From assembly GCA_943704525.1 (NCBI GenBank), contig CALSCQ010003293.1, positions 1-30,706 on the forward strand: DNA of 30,706 nt, read 5' to 3'. The DNA comes from Pigoraptor vietnamica. Lineage: Eukaryota > Opisthokonta > Filasterea. The position numbers were made by a program, and so were the translations under genes. Below the pieces are notes generated by a model, which searched no databases, was not told the DNA's origin, and saw only the letters and a program-made list of their open reading frames with translations. Shown here in pieces: positions 1 through 10,429 of this stretch (positions are counted from its first letter, which is position 1; each line of letters begins with the position of its first letter).

Positions 1-17
1 ACACACACACACACACA

Positions 18-56
<39 letters not shown>

Positions 57-63
57 ACACACA

Positions 64-129
<66 letters not shown>
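1..129. repeat. (AC)n microsatellite at the left edge
   Basis: About 129 bp of almost pure AC dinucleotides, broken by a few AT steps. On the minus strand this is (GT)n, and it lies inside the third intron of the DENR gene, whose donor is at 229-228 and whose acceptor lies beyond the window. It probably limited the assembly on this side. Confidence 0.97.
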
Positions 130-131
<2 letters not shown>

Positions 132-229
132 GACACACAGACAGACACAACGGAAGAACACAACGGTGAGTGAAAAAGTCTGCCTTCGACCGTTACAGTG
201 CGAAGCGATCGAGGCGCCACACGACGCAC

Positions 230-748
<519 letters not shown>

Positions 749-1196
749 GGTGCCAGAGCAAGCGACACGGAGCAAGACAACAGGGAAAGCGGTATTGCAG
801 GCATCCCTTTGACATCCCAGTGGGTGACATCGCACGTGACAGAGTAACAGTTTACGCACGTGCCGTTACGCGACAAAATCTGGTCGTCTTTTGAAAGTTC
901 AACTTCACAATCCACCGCAACGTGGAGACTTCCCATACTTCATAATTTACTGGATTTAGCGAATTCAAAACAGTCTGTGGCTCTCACGTCCCAGTTCCCA
1001 CCGACGGGAAGAAGGCCCCTTGCCTTGGAATACACGGACGCCGGCGACGACGCCGAACACAGCCTCTACAGCGACTGGCACAGTCGCCGCACCACTGTAC
1101 GTGAGCGCGAGTGGCGGTTATCCCCTCTTCCGTCGTACAACACGGCCCGCTGTCTGTCGCAGAGCGGCCTCGCTTGTATCCCCCCGCATATTGGCT
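749..1196. promoter_or_regulatory. Divergent intergenic region upstream of DENR, with two E-boxes
   Basis: This gap lies between the DENR start (minus) and the first likely ATG of the F-box gene (plus, 1197). It holds two CACGTG E-box cores at 833-838 and 857-862, only 24 bp apart and within about 115 bp of the DENR start codon. No clear TATA box or coding signal was seen. Open reading frames here (for example from 860 on the plus strand) look like chance openings in GC-rich DNA. Confidence 0.4.
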
Positions 1197-3866
1197 ATGG
1201 CGACAGACAGCGACACTGCGCCCATTCTGCGGCTGTCAGACACCGCGTGGTACGACATACTCTCCCTCGAAGTGCTCGACCCCATCGACCTCGCGTGTCT
1301 CGCGGCGTCGTGCACGCAACTGTACGCGTGCATCAACAAGCTCATCCGCGTGCGATGGCCGCGCATAGTGGAGAGGGGCCGCGCGCACGCCGCCGCCTTC
1401 TCAGAGCACGGCGATCAGCGCTACCACTCGCCGAGCCTGTTTCTGTGGCTGGGTGCCGACGAGACAAAGGGCATCCGAAGCCTGCGTTTGTGTCTCGCGA
1501 GTGGCTACGGGCGATCAACGAGCGCGCGCGGCGGCTTGCGTGGACGCGGGCGGCGCTTGACCACGTGCGCGTGTCGAGGGATGCATTTCGCACCAACTGG
1601 ACGCACGAGGGCGAAGACGAGGTGTTGCGGCGCTTGGCGACCGTTCCCGGAGAGAGGGGCCGATTTGTGCGCGATTATTACGGACGGATGGTGGCCGGAT
1701 GCCCTGATCGCGACATATCAGCGGTGTATACGCCCGCTATGAACGGAGGGTCTGGGTACATTGCGACTACAGCGGACGCGCACCGTGCGGGAATCAAGTT
1801 CGTCTCGATTGTGTCGAATCGAGTATGGGGTTCGCTGCGGTGCTGCGAGGCTTAGCAAAGGACGCGTGCGAAGGATGCGCTCGAGGGTGTGGTAATCGAG
1901 GGCGCAGAAGGGCCGAGTTGCGCGGAGGACGACTGCTGCAGGAAGGGCAAACTGTGCGGCACAGAGGACAGCGACAGCACCAGCGACAGCGACGAGAAGG
2001 CACGAGCGAAACAAGATCTCGCGACGAGGGTGGCGAAGCTGCTTCAGTTCACGGCGTTGCCCCCTTCGGAGCTATCCACGCCGCGCAACATGCTGTCGAC
2101 GGACGCCGACCCTGCGGGAGCTGCCAGACAAGTATCGCCGGCCAAAATTGCCGAGCTTGGACTCGCTTGCCGAATACTCGGCAGATGCCGTGCCGGGTGC
2201 GGAGGACGCCTTTGCGGCGATCGATACGGTCGAAATTTTGCGCTGGCGAATGGTCGCGGAGAGCCCGCGCGGGTATCTTGATAGCTCGGTGCGCGCGGCG
2301 GACTTCCTCTTCCGTATTGGCGGGGACCCCAGCGCGCCGCTGTACGTGTGGCTGCGCGCCCTCGATTGCGTTTCTGCCCAACGGTACGATGCCTATTCAT
2401 ATACAAGCAACTGTTTCATGGCGACCGGAGCCCGCCAGAGCGGGGAATTGATTTCCCGGGACGGCCTGAAGTCAGCCGCGCGCGTGTTCTTTCGGCTGGG
2501 ACACGAGGGGCCGTTTCAGGAGGGCGTCACGTGCGCGTTCGGGCGGCTGCTGAGCCGCGCACGATGCGACATCGACGGCGAATTCCACGACGGCAGACCG
2601 TCCTGCAGCGAAGATTTCCTGCGCGCGATTGGCTCTGCGTTGCCGAACATGCCGCTCGACCGCGCTTTTGGGGTCGTGTCGATTGTGCTCAGCCTCGTCT
2701 TTGGGAGCGCTGAGGGCCGGAAGGTTGTGCCTGGCTTTACGAACTTCGCCGTCAATTTGCGGACGGGTCGACCCGAGTTGTTTGACGGTCGCGAGGACCT
2801 CACAGATGTACACGAGCGAGTGCCGGCGGCTTCGCTTCTGGACGTTGCTGCACCCACGTGGCGCAGAGGACGACTGCAGATGCAGCCATCGCGTGAGTGC
2901 GTGGGCGCGTCCCCATTTTCCTATCCCAGTGGTTATGGGGCGTCTGCGAAGCCCTTTTCGCTCTACAGGCCACGGGGAACGCATCGACGTTACACCGAGG
3001 GGCATCTCGGGCGCTTGTTTCACGACGAAACGGCGATGTGGGCGTACTTGTCCTCCGTGTCACGCGACCTCGCCGCCACCCTGCGGTTGGGTCTGACGGG
3101 GCCCCGCCAGTGCGAAAAGTTCACGCACGTGTGCACGTCGATCGACGATGACAAGGGATTCTGGGCGAAGGCGGGTCCGTTTGGAAAGGAGCCGTCGGAG
3201 GGATTGGGTGCGTTGAGCGACAAACCAATGAGCAGGCACGACTGCTTGTGCGGGATAGTCAGTTTCGACGACGCGTACTGTGGGGCGTCATGGGATCGAG
3301 TGGCGGGCGCGAGGGGCGCGGAGGAGGGCGATCCTCCGCCGAGGGACGACGCGTGGTGGACGGCGCCGGGCGGGAGGGTGATGCGCACGCCGGAGCTAGA
3401 GCTGTGCCGGCAGCGTTCCATGTCGGTTTATGGGCATGACTTCACGTGGGAGGCGGTGCCTGCGCTTTTTGAATACGCGAAGATGCTGGAGAGCGAGGGC
3501 GCCGGCGAGCGCGATGAGAATAGCGACGACGGCAGCTACGACGGGGACGACGACAGCAGCAGCGATGAGTGCGATAACGCGGACGAGGAAGATGAAAAGG
3601 GACCGGACGTTCGGCGGCTTGCTGCTCCAACGCCGGCGTGCACTCAGCTTCCCGACTTCGGCGACGATGCAACCGCGGGCGACGGTTCCAGTGACGACGA
3701 AGCGGAAGTTGCCTCGATGGCCGAGAGAGAACGGAACGGTGATTACTCCGTTACCGACACGGACCTTGACCACGAGCCTTATGGCATGAACAGCGACGGC
3801 GAGAACGAGAGCTGCTCCGAGGATTACGACGACTACGAGGAGTATGTGCGCACGAAGCGTAACTAG
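1197..3866 (+). pseudogene. F-box protein gene, 5' half disrupted
   Basis: From ATG 1197 the frame reads an F-box-like segment (LSDTAWYDILSLEVLDPIDL, then ACLAASCTQLYACIN), so the ancestral product was probably a substrate adaptor for a Skp1-cullin ligase. Beyond it, protein-like coding runs on with almost no gaps but changes frame about four times before settling into the long open frame that ends at 3866. No GT...AG introns of the length seen elsewhere in the window fit these changes. The neighbouring genes show no such damage, so decay is more likely than assembly error, although uncorrected indels remain possible. I do not recognise the rest of the protein. F-box proteins with acidic tails are common in protists and in some giant viruses of amoebae, so an acquired origin is possible but not shown. 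Confidence 0.5.
2148..3866 (+). CDS. Long open frame of the F-box-type gene, unknown function, acidic C-terminus
   Basis: An uninterrupted 572-codon frame; 2148 is simply its first ATG and the protein-like signal begins a little upstream. The middle part is globular in composition (for example LYVWLRALDCVSAQRYDAYS and GRLFHDETAMWAYLSSVSRD), with no family that I recognise. The last 140 residues are strongly acidic, with runs such as DDGSYDGDDDSSSDECDNAD followed by further Asp/Glu/Ser clusters, as in disordered tails of nuclear or histone-binding proteins. It is best read as the C-terminal part of the F-box gene starting at 1197, not as an independent gene. The stop at 3866 is convergent with, and 149 bp from, the end of the ANKRD-like gene. 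Confidence 0.5.
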   Translation: MPSLDSLAEYSADAVPGAEDAFAAIDTVEILRWRMVAESPRGYLDSSVRAADFLFRIGGDPSAPLYVWLRALDCVSAQRYDAYSYTSNCFMATGARQSGELISRDGLKSAARVFFRLGHEGPFQEGVTCAFGRLLSRARCDIDGEFHDGRPSCSEDFLRAIGSALPNMPLDRAFGVVSIVLSLVFGSAEGRKVVPGFTNFAVNLRTGRPELFDGREDLTDVHERVPAASLLDVAAPTWRRGRLQMQPSRECVGASPFSYPSGYGASAKPFSLYRPRGTHRRYTEGHLGRLFHDETAMWAYLSSVSRDLAATLRLGLTGPRQCEKFTHVCTSIDDDKGFWAKAGPFGKEPSEGLGALSDKPMSRHDCLCGIVSFDDAYCGASWDRVAGARGAEEGDPPPRDDAWWTAPGGRVMRTPELELCRQRSMSVYGHDFTWEAVPALFEYAKMLESEGAGERDENSDDGSYDGDDDSSSDECDNADEEDEKGPDVRRLAAPTPACTQLPDFGDDATAGDGSSDDEAEVASMAERERNGDYSVTDTDLDHEPYGMNSDGENESCSEDYDDYEEYVRTKRN

Positions 3867-4015
3867 AACACCTGAAGTATCTCTTTGATGGCCGACGTGA
3901 CATTGCGGCCGAGCGTCGTGCCGCTACTCTGTGTGTGTGTGTGTGTGTGCGTGCGTGCTTGCCAGTCGTGCCCACTTGTACAGGAATACAGAGAGGGGCG
4001 TTCATTCAACTGCAC
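3867..4015. other. Short convergent gap with a GT tract
   Basis: 149 bp separate the stop codons of the plus-strand F-box-type gene and the minus-strand ANKRD-like gene. The gap holds an interrupted (GT)n run near 3930-3958. No canonical AATAAA was seen on either strand. Confidence 0.5.
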
Positions 4016-7000
4016 TCAGAAGAGATCTTCCATGAGCACTGTGGCGCCTTCGACGTGCACGAGAGGCACTTCGCCGTCGGGTGACTCGCCTGTGCGCTCA
4101 GCCCATTCCAGCCGCTGGGCTGCATGCAGGGCGAGTGCCTCGTGTGTGTGCTGCTGCGCAATTTCGCACTGCAGAGGTAGAGGGCGGAATGGGATCATCA
4201 GCGATGTGTGTGCATGAACAAGAAAAGCCTCTTGCGTGTGTAACAGTTGAAAAGAGTGTAAACGTCTTAGAGGCGAAGGGGGCATGAGTGGAAAAGGAGA
4301 GTGCAGATTTACAGACTGATGAAAGGTGTGCGCGAGGGAGACATTTCGTTCAATGCCTTTGCATGCACGCACTGCAAACTGCCACGTAGCCTCCTCGAGC
4401 ATGGCAAGTGCGACGGTGAGGTCGGGTGTCGCACGGCCCGCCTGGCTCGCCTTGATCGCGTCCACGTGCCGCTTCTGCGAGGGAGAGGCCCGTCAACTGC
4501 TGCGGTCACGAGCACATGACTCCACTTCTACCGGTGTGTGTAACTCACAATGCAAACGCACGAGGACACTGGGTGCACGTACAGCTAAAGAAGCACTAGA
4601 TATCGAGAGTGACATGCGTAGGGATGTGACAACGTGCGAACGCGTAACACGCACCCAGTCACTGGGCGACTTGGAAAGCAGCGACCTGCACGCGCTCCGG
4701 GGAGCCGGCCCACGTGACTGGTACAACCGTACGATGCGGTGCTCGGCGGCGAGGCGGGCGCGCTCCCTCTGTGCTCGGTGAAGCACGGCGAGGGCGTCAC
4801 GCGCCTTCGCCTGCGACCGCCGCAGAGCCGCCTTGACGTCAGGCTCTCCAACGGGCGTCTGTGGGTGGACGCGACGGCGTGAGTGGCGCTCAAGATGAGG
4901 GGCAAAGTGTCCAAGAATAAGAAAAAATAACCAACAAAGTGTTCAGCTAACAGTCAACTCAGCAACCCACCGCCGACCGCTCCTCCACCGCCGGCTCGGC
5001 CGTCGCGGGGTGCAGCGTGTACTTGCGCGTTGACAGTGTGAACGAGTCCATGTTATCCGGCATCGGCGTCGCGCTCTCCCACGTGACCGTGAACGGATTG
5101 CGGCTGCGTACCGCAAAGGGCGCCACTCTCCGCACGCCGCCCTCAACTGCAACAGGCGCGCGAGTGGGCGCAGAGTCCGCGCGCGAAAACGCAGCAGCAA
5201 CGGCGTCGGCGTAGAAATCCGGAGGCGAAATGGCCTCGACGTCAATCGTGTCGTCCGCGATTGAAGAGTCCGGCGCACTCGGCGCGCCTTCGCCAGCGCC
5301 CGACGCCTGCGTGTTGCTTGCGGGCGCATCTTCCTCGCCTGAAGAGGGCTTCGCGTCCGTCCGATCGCGCACGCGCCGCACCTTTGCGCCATCTTTGGAA
5401 GGTGCCGCTGTCTTCGCCCGCAGAATGGCACTCATGGACCCGACCGAGCGCGACGAAGCGACCTTAACCGTTGGCACGCGCAAGGACGTCTCGTTGTTCT
5501 TGGGCGCAACGTTCTCCTTCTGTGTCCTCTCGCCCGCAGTGCCGTCGTCAGCCTTTGTCTGTTGAGACGCGCTGCTCCGACGGCGCATGGCGCGCGAGGT
5601 GGCGTCTGTGACAGCTGCCTCCTGTGTCTGGGGTAGCAGAAGAATGGCGGCTGCTTCTGCCAGTGCGCTCACGCCCGCGCCGTCCTTGCCCTTGCGTTGG
5701 GCGATCTGCGCAGCAAGCAATTCCGTCACAAAGGCGAAGGGCACAGTGAACATTATACACAGAGCATTGAGAGCTCGGAAACACGCACGCATCTGCTGAG
5801 GCAGCCAATTACAAGAAAGACAAGCGAGTGCATAAGACGTCAATCGCCTCACAGGCGCCGCGCACTCCCTCACCTCTTCCTCCGCCGGCGCGACCCCCAT
5901 CATGGCCAGAAGCCCCGCAGCAGCATCGTCCGTTCCTGTCGCCATACCTTGCGCATCTGACAACGGCGTCGCTCCCAAGCCATCCGCCGCCGCGCTCAGT
6001 GACGCCTCGCCGTCGGCCGCAACGTGCTTGCGCCGTTTGCCGCCCTCGCGCTTCGCAGGTGACGTCGACTCTGGCCGCTGCTCGTCCGCGTCCTCTGCGC
6101 CCTCCACACGCCGCCGCTTGCCCGTTCGCTCGCGGGGCTCCTCGTCATGTGAGCGCTGCCTGTGCGGGTGCAACGAACCCTCCTTCTCGCTGCCCTTGCG
6201 ACCGTCCTCTTTCGACGACCGTTTGCCACCGCCGAGCTCTCGCCTGAGCGACCCCTTCGCCTCGGTGGCGGCCTCCTGCACAGCCCCACTGTCTCCGCTG
6301 ACATCGATCGAAGTGCTCTCCAGTCGACGTCGCCTTGCAACGCGCTCTGTCGCTGGGGCGGTCACGAGCGCGGAGTCCGCTGCCGAGGGAGCGGACTCGC
6401 CCGATTCGGCGGCGAACTCTCTCGGCGCAATGGTGCGCTCCTTTCCCTGCAGCACGGCCACCATTTCTTCCGAGGGGGCGACGTCGAGCGCAGTGCGTCC
6501 GTGGTCGTTTGTGAGGCTCACGTCTGCGCCAAACGACACGAGCACCTTTGCGACGGCCGTGTGGTTGTTGACCGAAGCGTCGTGCAGCGCCGTGTCGCCA
6601 TCGAGTCCGCGCGAGTTTGCGTCGGCGCCGCTGCGGAGGAGGAGCGCGACGAGCATAGCGTGGCCGTGGTTCGCGGCCTCGTGGAGGGGCGTCCACCCTG
6701 CGTTGTCACGTGAGTTGACCTCTGCGCCCTTCTGGATGAGCCCCTGCGCGGCCTTGTAGTCGCCCCGGATGCACGCGCGGTGCAGCGGCGTCTCGCCTGT
6801 CCGGCAGAGGCAATGTTAGCTGGCCGGTACAGGCAGGACGCCACACACCACACAGCTCTCTCACACACGAACGCGCACACACAAGCATATATATCACTAT
6901 CTGCACAACACGCGCAAGACGGCTCCCACCTCGTTCGTTGCGCCCGTGCACCTTGTCGTCGGCCTGTGCCTTGTTACTCGCCTTCTGGTCCATCTTGAGG

Positions 7001-7569
7001 AGCAGTGCCATCTGCTGGCGCTCCGTCAGCGCACGCGGGGCACTGTCCGCCTTTGCGCGCTTTCCGCGCTCCTTGGCTGAAGCGTCCGATGCGGAGAGAT
7101 TGCCATCAGCGACTTTGCACACATACAAGTGCCTATGTACACGCACGTACTCATACATACACAGACACACCACACGGCACATGAAGAGCAACCCACATGG
7201 ACTGTCCTGCTCGTCCCTTGCGAACGCCAGCTTTCGCTTCAGTGACTTCTTCCCCTGCTCTTCGGACGAGTCCATCTGCAACGCAGAAGCAGTGCTGTCA
7301 AGAACAAATGTCGCAAACGGCAGTTAAAGGCTGAGATCGGCGACAGCAGCTGGCAGACGGACCTGTTCGTCGCGCTCACTCGCCGCTTGGGCCTTCTCTG
7401 CGCTATTCGCTTTCGCCGCATCTTCAAACGGCGTTGGCGGAAGATGAGCCTCCGCAGCGCCCTTTCGCTTGTCTACCCCGACACCTGGGGCGTCCGGAGA
7501 CATGAAGGATTGCCGCTTCACGTCGCCTGGCGCGGGTGGGGGCGAGAGGAGGCCCGTTGCGTCCGCCAT
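4016..7569 (-). CDS. ANKRD11/ANKRD12-like ankyrin-repeat protein (8 exons, 835 aa)
   Basis: Minus-strand exons: 7569-7363, 7275-7197, 7112-6930, 6796-5874, 5705-4971, 4858-4733, 4474-4373, 4168-4016. All joins keep phase and give 835 residues. After a short N-terminus comes LTERQQMALLLKMDQ, then KVHGRNERGETPLHRACIRG starting the first of four ankyrin repeats (about residues 153-280). This matches the human ANKRD11/12 block (TERQQLALLMQM...NKRNERGETRLHRAAIRG) segment by segment. The middle is disordered and basic with nuclear-localisation-like KRRRV and KRRK clusters. The C-terminus, CEIAQQHTHEALALHAAQRL then EWAERTG...VPLVHVEGATVL, matches the end of ANKRD11 (RQQHEAAALNAVQRMEW...VPMVDVNDDFVLL). 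In animals these are nuclear co-regulators that recruit histone deacetylases and bind nuclear-receptor co-activators. The protein is far shorter than the 2000-2700 aa animal forms, mainly in the disordered centre. The exon 6 to exon 7 join (258-bp intron) is the least certain. Confidence 0.85.
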
Positions 7570-7962
7570 TGTGTGCCGCGCTGACCGCCGCGCACGCGAA
7601 TCCGAGGGGAAACCGGCACACGCGCACCACCGCTCAACTGGTTAGATGCGGTTGCTGCGATGCACCGACATCAGTTTCACTCGCGCTGCAAGTGATGTGA
7701 CGTGACTCACTTATGCATACTGTGTGAGCCGGCGCCAAAAATCGACCGCCAAATTTGAAACAAAATTTTGGCGCGCACGAGTCACGTGTCGACACGTGAT
7801 CAAACTTTTTGTAAACCCCCACCTCATGTCATAGTGCCTAACCAGTGTGGTTTCATGGCCTGAACAGATTTTTATGGCAAACAGCGAACAACGTTTGCGG
7901 GGTGCGAAATACAGCGCGTGTGAAAGGGAATCATGCAAAAGGAAGACGCGCCGCCAGAATTC
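7570..7962 (-). promoter_or_regulatory. Promoter of the ANKRD11/12-like gene: E2F-like pair, AP-1-like site, 18-bp palindrome
   Basis: This 393-bp gap lies between the end of the F-box/MATH/HUBL gene (7963) and the ANKRD-like start (7569), both on the minus strand. Going away from the start it contains TGACTCA (7703-7709), two oppositely oriented E2F-like sites, GCGCCAAA (7732-7739) and TTTGGCGC (7767-7774), and the perfect palindrome TCACGTGTCGACACGTGA (7782-7799), which carries a CACGTG-type E-box on each arm. The sites cluster within about 100 bp, some 135-230 bp upstream of the ATG. Their regulatory role is inferred from the motifs alone. Confidence 0.45.
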
Positions 7963-10429
7963 CTATTCTTCGCCAAAGAGCGAGTACATCTCAATCCGCT
8001 CGTACGGCTCGCACGAGGGCGGCGGTGTCACCGTCTCGAATCGAATCAGCGCCGTCAGCGTTGGGTGCTCCCAAAACCCTTCCTTAAGCTTGTGCGCGGG
8101 CAGAGAGCTTCCCGTCGAGTAGCCGAACACGGCACTCAGCGTCATGCCCATCGAGTAGCGCACGGGACGCACCCACGGGCTCGACTCGCGCCCCATCGCC
8201 TCCAAGCGCACGCAGCCGAGCGGCAGTCCCAGGCGCGTCGCGAGGGCCTGTGCGGCATCGAACATCGTGTCCGTGCGGTTCAGCGTGACGCGGAGCGTGT
8301 GGGGCGGTGGGCAGCTCTCCTTCTGCGCCGGCGAACGCTCGAACAGCACCGAGACCTTCTCGAGGAGGCGCGCGAGGTAGACGTCGACAGTCAGCGCGGA
8401 CGACGGAATGCCGAGCACCTCGGGCGCCGGCTGAAAGCAGACAATGTCGCCGTTGATGAGATGGCTCGTCTCGAGCGTGTTCTTGGCGTCGAGGAGGTCG
8501 ACCATGCCCGGCTTGACCTCTTCGAACACGAGAAGGGGGTAGTCCTTCGGAAGGCCCGCCATGCGGCGCATCGCAGGGAACATCTGCTGCAGCGGCATGT
8601 TGCTGTCCGCGAGAATCTGCCCGACGTAGCTCATCTTCTCCGCGATAGGATCGTAGTACTTGAAAAAGATGAGGCACTGCTCCCGCTCCGCGCCCTCAAA
8701 CATGCGCGCGACGCCCGCGAGCGGCCCGTAGCGCGCCTCGTCGTCGTCGGGCGGGAGGTCCTCGAAGCAGGCGTAGTCGCACGTGCCATTTTCGTTCGAT
8801 TCCGGCGGCACGCGGCGCAGGAAGAGCAGCTTGACCTTGAGCTTCTTGCGCTCGACCTCCGTGAAGAGGGAGAGGAGGGGAATGCGCTCGGCCGCCGGCG
8901 TGACGCGCTTGAAGACGCGGACGGTGCGGTTGGTGCGCATGCAGCACGTCCAGTACTGCTGCTCCTCGGGCGGAATGCCGTACCGCCGGTGCGCAATCGC
9001 CTTGAACGGTTCGAGCGTGTCGTCCCAGAGCATCTTCTGTGAGGGCATGTCGCTGAAGTCGAACAGTTCGTAGCCGTGGTGTCCGCCAAAGTCCCCCTCG
9101 GACATAACGGCAAACTGCACGCGCATGCAGTCGAAGCGATCCTCGCCGCCCTGCAGCGCCGTCGGCAGCGTCTCGACGGACGTCTCGATGACGAGCGCGC
9201 CCTTGTCAAGCCATGCCTCGGGGTCGCTGTTGATCGTGTCGAGACTCATGAAGTTGGTGAAGCCCCAGTCGCGTTCGCTCGCGACAAACACGTGCGAAGG
9301 GACGTCGCGCCGCACGCTCGCCGCGGGATTGCGGTGGTTGACGACGCGGAGATGGAAGCGCGCGTCTTGGCGCCATCCCTCGGGCAGCGTGTCGGCGTTC
9401 GCGACATCGAGATACAGCGACAGCATGTTCTCGACGTTGTTGCCTGCGGGAGGGATCGAGCCGACGGTAAGTGCTTTGTAGGACCATTGGACACGCATTC
9501 GCATGCACGCACGCAGACACGCACACGCACGCACACGCACACACACCTCGCGGAAACAGGAAGAGCCGCCACGGGAAGCCGCCGGCTACGACCGAGTGCG
9601 AGTACAGCGACTTAACCGAGAGCTCGCGAAACTTCTCAACGCGCCACGTGAGGTCCGCGCGGCCGCCGAGAGAGTTTCCGTCGAGGAACATGCGGCGCCA
9701 ATCGCCGGAATACATCTCGGGCGAGCAGAGCGGCCACTTGCCCAGCACGAGTCGCTGCCACGGTGCGCGGTCGTGCGCGATGCGACGCCACTGCCGGCAC
9801 ACCTGCGCCGTGCGGAGGAGGTCGCCCGGGCCCAGCAGCCGCATGATGCGCACGATGATTTCCTCGGGTACTCGCGCAAAGTGATTCACGCGGAACACTT
9901 CCTTGTCCTTGTCCGTGTCGAGGTCAATGTCCGGCGTGTTGGCGCGGCTGCTGCACGCACTGTTGCTCCCGCTCAGCCCGCGCGAGAGCATGCGCACGGG
10001 GCGACTTCCGCCGGGGCGCCGGTCGGCGTCCGCGCTCGACTGGCCATAGAGCTCTGTTTTGAGGCGGCGGCGTGCGCGGTCATCGAGGATGCACGACTTG
10101 CCCGACTGCGCGACGCCGGCACTGTGGTGGCCAATCATGTCGGATGTGCGCGAAGAACGGGGCCGCTTCGCCGAACCTCCCATCAACAGCGGACGCAGAG
10201 CGCCTCGGTGCGAATCGAGCGGTCCCTTGCTGCGTGCGTGGCGCAGTGAAGGCAGTGAAGGCAGCGACGGCTGCGATTCTTCTGGTCTGCGCCATAGGGG
10301 GGGCAAGTGATTTGACTCGGCCGTCAGTCGCTGTGCGGTGAGTACAAGCGCGCCTTTTGAGGGCGGAGGGCGGGGCAGCAAAGGGAGGCAGAGGGGTCCG
10401 TGGGACGATGTGGCGCGTGCGTCCGCCAT
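7963..10429 (-). CDS. F-box + MATH + USP7-type HUBL (ICP0-binding) protein lacking the protease domain (2 exons, 787 aa)
   Basis: Exon 1 is 10429-9547, the intron 9546-9444 (GTGTGT donor, CGCAG acceptor, sense strand rich in GT/GC), and exon 2 9443-7963. Residues 1-180 are low-complexity. Residues about 187-232 are an F-box (VPEEIIVRIMRLLGPGDLLR, then TAQVCRQWRRIA). Residues about 258-390 are a MATH/TRAF-like domain of the USP7 type, including the hallmark ERDWGFTNFM. Directly after it begins the USP7 ubiquitin-like region: MRVQFAVMSEGDFGGHHGYE, LIFFKYYDP...VGQI, LVFEEVKPGMVDLL and GDIVCFQ match HUBL1-2, and LRVTLNRTDTMFDAAQALA matches HUBL3. The roughly 350-residue UCH catalytic domain that separates MATH from HUBL in USP7 is absent, as are HUBL4-5 and the C-terminal activating peptide. 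The likely role is an SCF ubiquitin-ligase substrate adaptor using USP7-style binding surfaces. The start ATG has A at -3 and G at +4; a downstream in-frame Met (MGGSAKRPRSS) is an alternative. Confidence 0.87.

Noticed and set aside
2893-2929. GTGAGT...CCCAG as an intron in the long F-box-type frame
   Set aside because: It would be only 37 nt, far below all other introns here, and would shift the frame away from clearly protein-like sequence.
7933-9042. Plus-strand 369-codon Arg/Glu-rich frame
   Set aside because: It is the antisense shadow of the GC-rich MATH/HUBL exon; similar shadows occur opposite ACC, the receptor kinase and the Sfi1-type gene.
7963-9443. Normal USP7 deubiquitinase with the catalytic domain overlooked
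   Set aside because: MATH runs straight into HUBL1 in one open exon; no Cys-box or His-box and no room for about 350 residues in the 103-bp intron.
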